Origin: Bryobacterales bacterium
GTDB lineage: Bacteria; Acidobacteriota; Terriglobia; Bryobacterales; Bryobacteraceae
DNA length: 9,465 bases
Direction of reading: 5' to 3'
Assembly: GCA_003132865.1 (NCBI GenBank)
Contig: PKYZ01000426.1
Coordinates: forward strand, 10,749 to 20,213
The translations under genes and the position numbers were made by a program. This document shows, piece by piece, positions 6,529 to 9,465 of the stretch; position 1 is the first letter of the stretch; each line of letters opens with the position of its first letter. Under the pieces are notes generated by a model. That model was not told the DNA's origin and made no database searches. It saw only the letters and a program-made list of their open reading frames with translations.

Positions 6529-6795
6529 ATGAACATCGAAATCCATAACCCAGAGCTTGAACAACGCGTGCGGGAACAAATTCAGCGCGGCCAGTTCCAC
6601 GACGTGGATGACCTTCTCGAAAAGGCCCTTGATGCTCTTGAGGAAAAGGAAACCGCCGCCGCGCCATCGTCCCATCGTGAAGGGCCCGCGGGGAGAAAGA
6701 GCCTGGTTGAACTGTTCGCGGAGTCGCCCCTAAAAGGGCTTGACCTCGATTTCAGCCGCAACAAATCCGGCGCACGCCCGGTTGATCTTTCATAA
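6529..6795 (+). CDS. VapB-like antitoxin of a type II toxin-antitoxin module
   Basis: 88-aa protein that would bind and neutralise a VapC ribonuclease and bind its own promoter DNA. The N-terminal part (MNIEIHNPELEQRVREQIQRG then FHDVDDLLEKALDALEEK, residues 1-40) has the strand-helix-helix look of ribbon-helix-helix antitoxins. A charged linker follows, then a C-terminal segment SLVELFAESPLKGLDLDFSRN and GARPVDL, which is typical of antitoxins placed before PIN-domain toxins and is the toxin-binding region. It looks complete. A VapC reading frame begins directly at its stop codon but is decayed, so this antitoxin is probably orphaned. It may still repress its promoter or counter a related toxin elsewhere. 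Confidence 0.82.
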   Translation: MNIEIHNPELEQRVREQIQRGQFHDVDDLLEKALDALEEKETAAAPSSHREGPAGRKSLVELFAESPLKGLDLDFSRNKSGARPVDLS

Positions 6796-6971
6796 CCAGG
6801 GGTTTCCTGCTCGATACCAACGTCCCTTCCGAGTTGACCCGCATTAAGCCCGATCCACGCGTGCCGCGGTGGCTGCAAGCCGCTAACGACAACCTGCTTT
6901 ATCTCAGCGTGATTAGCATCGGCGAGTTTTGCAAGGGATTCACCGTTCATCCCGAACAGCATCGCCGCGCC
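6792..6971 (+). pseudogene. VapC PIN-domain toxin remnant, start lost and C-terminus deleted
   Basis: Directly after the antitoxin, in the frame starting at 6792, about 60 codons read as the N-terminal half of a VapC ribonuclease: TRGFLLDTNVPSEL, then PDPRVPRWLQ, LYLSVISIGEFCKGF and TVHPEQHRRA. PIN active-site residues Asp8 (LLDTN) and Glu45 (IGE) are kept, but the two later acidic residues and about 80 aa are gone. The codon where ATG is expected reads ATA (6792-6794); no other start lies between the in-frame stop at 6783-6785 and the first TTG at 6834, which is past the LLDTN motif. The frame then continues without a stop into an S9 peptidase. It cannot be a working toxin. Confidence 0.8.
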
Positions 6972-8480
6972 GGCACGAAGAACTCCGCGGTGCGCGTAGG
7001 CGTGGCCGGCGTGGATGGCGGCGCTCCACGATGGATGCAGGTCCCGGGCGATCCGCGCAACCATTACATCTTTCGGGTGGACTGGGTGGAGAACGGCAGC
7101 GGCCTGGCTATCGGCCAGCTCAATCGGAAACAGAATACGGCGACCGTTTTCATCGCCGACCCCCAATCCGGCGCGGCGAAAGCCGTCTTCAGCGATCGGG
7201 ACGACGCGTGGGTGGACGTGCCCGAGAGCGGAGGTCCTGGAAGAGAGAGCGGGGATTTCGATTGGCTGAATAACGGCAAGAGGTTTCTGTGGCTGAGCGA
7301 GCGCGATGGGTGGCGTCACGCATACTCCATCTCGCGCGACGGCGGGGAACCGGTCCCGATCACGTCCGAAGCCGCGGACGTCATCGGCATAGAGGCCATC
7401 GATCCGGATAGCCGCTGGATCTACTTCTTGGCCGCTCCGGGGAATGCCACCCAGCGTTATCTGTACCGGTCCGCCGTGGACCAACCCGGGCCGGCGGTTC
7501 GTCTGAGCCCCGTGGAGCAACCGGGGACGCACTCTTACGGGATCTCTCCGAATTGCCAGTGGGCCTTCCACACGTACTCCCGGTTCGATCGGCCGCCGGT
7601 CACGGATCTGATCAGTCTGCCGGACCACAAGTCTGTTCGCACACTCGAGGACAATAGCGTTTTGCGCGCCAATGTGGCGTCATCGGTGGAACCCCCGGTC
7701 GAGTTCCTGCAACTCTCATTGGCCGACGGCGCGACCTTGGATGGATGGCTCCTTAAGCCGCGGGTTTTCGACCCGTCCAAGAAATACCCGCTGCTGGTGC
7801 ACGTTTATGGAGAGCCGGCGGGCGTTACCGTCCTAGACGCGTGGCTGGGAAACGGCACTTTGTTTCACCGGGCATTGGCCGACGATGGCTATCTGATCGC
7901 CAGTTTCGACAATCGCGGCACCCCCGCGCCCAAGTGCCGGGCCTGGCGGAAGGCGGTCTACGGCGCGGTGGGCGTGCTCTCCGCGCAGGAACAGACCGAA
8001 GCGGTTCTGGCTCTCGCCCGGCAGCGGCCTTATGTCGATGTGACCCGGGTGGGCGTGTGGGGCTGGAGTGGCGGCGGTTCCAACACTCTGAATCTGATGT
8101 TCCGGTCTCCCGACCTGTTTAGTGTGGGAGTGTCCGTTGCGCCGGTTCCGGATCAGAAGTTGTATGACACGATCTATCAGGAGCGCTATATGGGATTACC
8201 GGAAGAGAATGCGCAAGGTTACCGCAGCGGATCGCCAATCAACTTCGCCGAAGGACTCCGGGGCAAGCTGCTCATTGTGCATGGCTCCGGCGACGATAAC
8301 GTGCATTTCCAGGGCACCCAAAAACTGTTGAACCGCCTCATCGAGTTAGGCAAACCGTTCGAATTCATGGAGTATCCGAATCGTACGCACTCAATCTCGG
8401 AGGGGAGCGGAACGATATTGAACGTATATAGTCTAATCGCGCGCTATGTCGAAGAGCATCTGCAGGCCGGCCCGAGATAG
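6834..8480 (+). CDS. N-terminally truncated S9/DPP-IV-like serine peptidase fused to a VapC stub (probable pseudogene)
   Basis: The frame from TTG 6834 codes 548 aa. About the first 46 are VapC-derived, and the rest is a dipeptidyl-peptidase-IV-like protein starting at GTKNSAVRVGV near 6972. The beta-propeller remainder runs to about residue 290. The alpha/beta-hydrolase domain follows with an intact triad: Ser412 in GWSGGGS, the Asp pair 487-488 in GSGDDNVHFQ and His519 in NRTHSISEG. Full-length relatives have about 700-780 aa with a signal peptide. About 200-250 aa are missing here, including the signal and the propeller part that in DPP-IV carries the Glu-Glu pair holding the substrate N-terminus. 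TTG 6834 has no Shine-Dalgarno, so expression is doubtful. The long uninterrupted frame suggests a recent event. Whole relatives would remove N-terminal dipeptides from peptides outside the cytoplasm. Confidence 0.85.
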   Translation: MTRIKPDPRVPRWLQAANDNLLYLSVISIGEFCKGFTVHPEQHRRAGTKNSAVRVGVAGVDGGAPRWMQVPGDPRNHYIFRVDWVENGSGLAIGQLNRKQNTATVFIADPQSGAAKAVFSDRDDAWVDVPESGGPGRESGDFDWLNNGKRFLWLSERDGWRHAYSISRDGGEPVPITSEAADVIGIEAIDPDSRWIYFLAAPGNATQRYLYRSAVDQPGPAVRLSPVEQPGTHSYGISPNCQWAFHTYSRFDRPPVTDLISLPDHKSVRTLEDNSVLRANVASSVEPPVEFLQLSLADGATLDGWLLKPRVFDPSKKYPLLVHVYGEPAGVTVLDAWLGNGTLFHRALADDGYLIASFDNRGTPAPKCRAWRKAVYGAVGVLSAQEQTEAVLALARQRPYVDVTRVGVWGWSGGGSNTLNLMFRSPDLFSVGVSVAPVPDQKLYDTIYQERYMGLPEENAQGYRSGSPINFAEGLRGKLLIVHGSGDDNVHFQGTQKLLNRLIELGKPFEFMEYPNRTHSISEGSGTILNVYSLIARYVEEHLQAGPR

Positions 8481-8498
8481 GTAGAAGTTGCAAGGGGA

Positions 8499-9464
8499 TC
8501 AGCTCACTTCTTCTTTCACGGGATCGAAATGGAACATCCGCCCCTCGCGGTAACTGCGCACCGCCAGCGCGATGTGGGTCATGGTGGTGTAGCCCAGCGA
8601 GGCGCTGCAATTGGGCTCCTGCCGCGACCGCACGCAGTCGAAGAAGTTGTCCACATGCTTGTCGTCGCCCTCGTTGCCAAGGCCGGGCACGATGATTTCC
8701 GGCTTGCCCCACTTCTCGATGAACTCCTTACGATAGGGCTGCTCGGCGACGATCTGCGCGTGATCGAATTGCCGGTTCTGGGGTCCTTCCCATTCGTCGC
8801 CCAGGAACATGGTGGCCTTGGTGCCGCGCAGCATGGTGACGGGCCCGACTTCGTTCACCTGCGACGATTCCACCGTGATCGTATACTTGCCCGGATAATC
8901 GGCGGAATCCATGAAGGTATCGGGAACCTCGCGGCCGTCGTGGTAGACCCACAGGCCGCCCATGCCGGCCACGCGTGTGGGGTGCTGATTGCCGAGCGCC
9001 ATGTGGAAGGGCGCCACGATGTGATAGTGCAGATCGGTGGCGATGCCGCCCGAGTAGTCCCAGTATTTGCGGAAACGGAAGAAGCGGTCGGCATCGAACG
9101 GGCGCGCCGGCGCCGCGCCGATCCACTGCTGCCAGTCGACATAGTTATCGCCTGTGCCCTGCGGACCGGCCTCCGGATCGATGTCCCAATTCCAGTCGCC
9201 CTCCGGATTGTTGCGGCTGTAAGTGCCCTGCGCGGCCACCACCTGGCCGAGCATGCCGCTCTCGACCATCTCGCGCACCTTGTGCCAGCGCGTCCAGGAG
9301 GTGCCCTGCACGCCGACCTGCACGATGCGCTTGGCATCGCGGGTGCGCGCACACAACTCCTTGGCCTCGGCCAGCGTGTGGGTCATGGGCTTTTCCAGGT
9401 ACACGTCCTTGCCGGCGGCGATGGCCGCCAGCGCGATGGGCGCGTGCCAGTGGTCCGGCGTGGC
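8499..9464 (-). CDS. Gfo/Idh/MocA family oxidoreductase, 5' partial
   Basis: NAD(P)-dependent oxidoreductase of the glucose-fructose oxidoreductase/inositol dehydrogenase family. About 321 residues are visible and the frame runs off the right edge, so the start and the first part of the Rossmann domain, including the GxGxxG motif, are missing. Visible are ATPDHWHAPIALAAIAAGKD at the edge, then VYLEKPMTHT with the catalytic-type Lys of the EKP motif. The C-terminal domain contains YSRNNPEGDWNWDIDPEAGP and GGIATDLHYHIVAPFH, holding the Asp/His pair expected at the active site. Such WHAP/EKP proteins are abundant in Acidobacteria and Planctomycetes, often secreted through the Tat pathway, and act on sugars or polyols; the substrate here is unknown. 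It faces the S9 gene tail to tail, with only 18 nt between the stops. Confidence 0.92.
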   Translation of the reverse strand, partial: ATPDHWHAPIALAAIAAGKDVYLEKPMTHTLAEAKELCARTRDAKRIVQVGVQGTSWTRWHKVREMVESGMLGQVVAAQGTYSRNNPEGDWNWDIDPEAGPQGTGDNYVDWQQWIGAAPARPFDADRFFRFRKYWDYSGGIATDLHYHIVAPFHMALGNQHPTRVAGMGGLWVYHDGREVPDTFMDSADYPGKYTITVESSQVNEVGPVTMLRGTKATMFLGDEWEGPQNRQFDHAQIVAEQPYRKEFIEKWGKPEIIVPGLGNEGDDKHVDNFFDCVRSRQEPNCSASLGYTTMTHIALAVRSYREGRMFHFDPVKEEVS

Positions 9465-9465
9465 G

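Noticed and set aside
6582..7628. 348-codon open frame on the minus strand opposite the antitoxin and peptidase
   Set aside because: It lies antisense to clear VapB, VapC and S9 sequence, is rich in Arg/Pro/Gly as expected from a G+C-rich shadow frame, and shows no motif.
8483..8511. Bidirectional terminator between the converging S9 and oxidoreductase genes
   Set aside because: AGAAGT/ACTTCT gives only a 6-bp A/T-rich stem with a 17-nt loop and no clear T-run; too weak to call.

Overview
The window is about 60% G+C, densely coded and most likely from an Acidobacteriota chromosome. A Solibacter/Bryobacter-type lineage is suggested by three things: a secreted subtilase whose C-terminal tail is built of SISWGE hexapeptides, an acidobacterial-style S9/DPP-IV hydrolase, and a Gfo/Idh/MocA oxidoreductase of the WHAP/EKP type. 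This placement is by recognition of protein style, not by a search.

Left part (2-6019): one tight plus-strand gene train. It starts with a subtilisin-like protease (5' end outside the window). A small unrecognised 122-aa ORF follows, then a complete-looking peptide/nickel-type (Dpp/Opp) ABC importer: permease B, permease C, periplasmic family-5 solute-binding protein and one ATPase. The genes are joined by gaps of 44 and 4 nt, two ATGA overlaps of 4 nt and one overlap of 22 nt, so they are almost surely one operon. The simplest reading is that a secreted protease cuts protein outside the cytoplasm and the importer takes up the peptides. Only one ATPase is present, it lacks the usual C-terminal extension, and its signature motif is LSVGQ.

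Middle part (6020-6971): a 147-nt spacer rich in stem-loops, then a graveyard of toxin-antitoxin-like modules. A 71-aa gene with a near-perfect Shine-Dalgarno is followed by a 48-codon stub that resembles the start of an AbiEii-like nucleotidyltransferase (tentative). Next comes an intact VapB-like antitoxin followed by the first 60 codons of a VapC PIN-domain toxin. The toxin appears to have lost its start codon through a single change (ATGA to ATAA) that leaves the antitoxin stop intact. It is also cut off after its second acidic active-site residue.

Right part (6972-9465): the VapC stub runs in frame into an N-terminally truncated dipeptidyl-peptidase-IV-like S9 hydrolase that keeps its complete catalytic Ser/Asp/His domain. 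Its stop faces, across only 18 nt, the end of a minus-strand Gfo/Idh/MocA oxidoreductase whose start lies beyond the window.

The most noteworthy signals are the VapC::DPP-IV junction with the start-codon loss just upstream, the pair of neighbouring modules that each kept the small first gene but lost the second, the register-perfect 18-bp repeat tail of the protease, and the protease-importer operon with an unknown small protein between its two halves. I found no RNA genes, CRISPR array, transposase or insertion-sequence ends.
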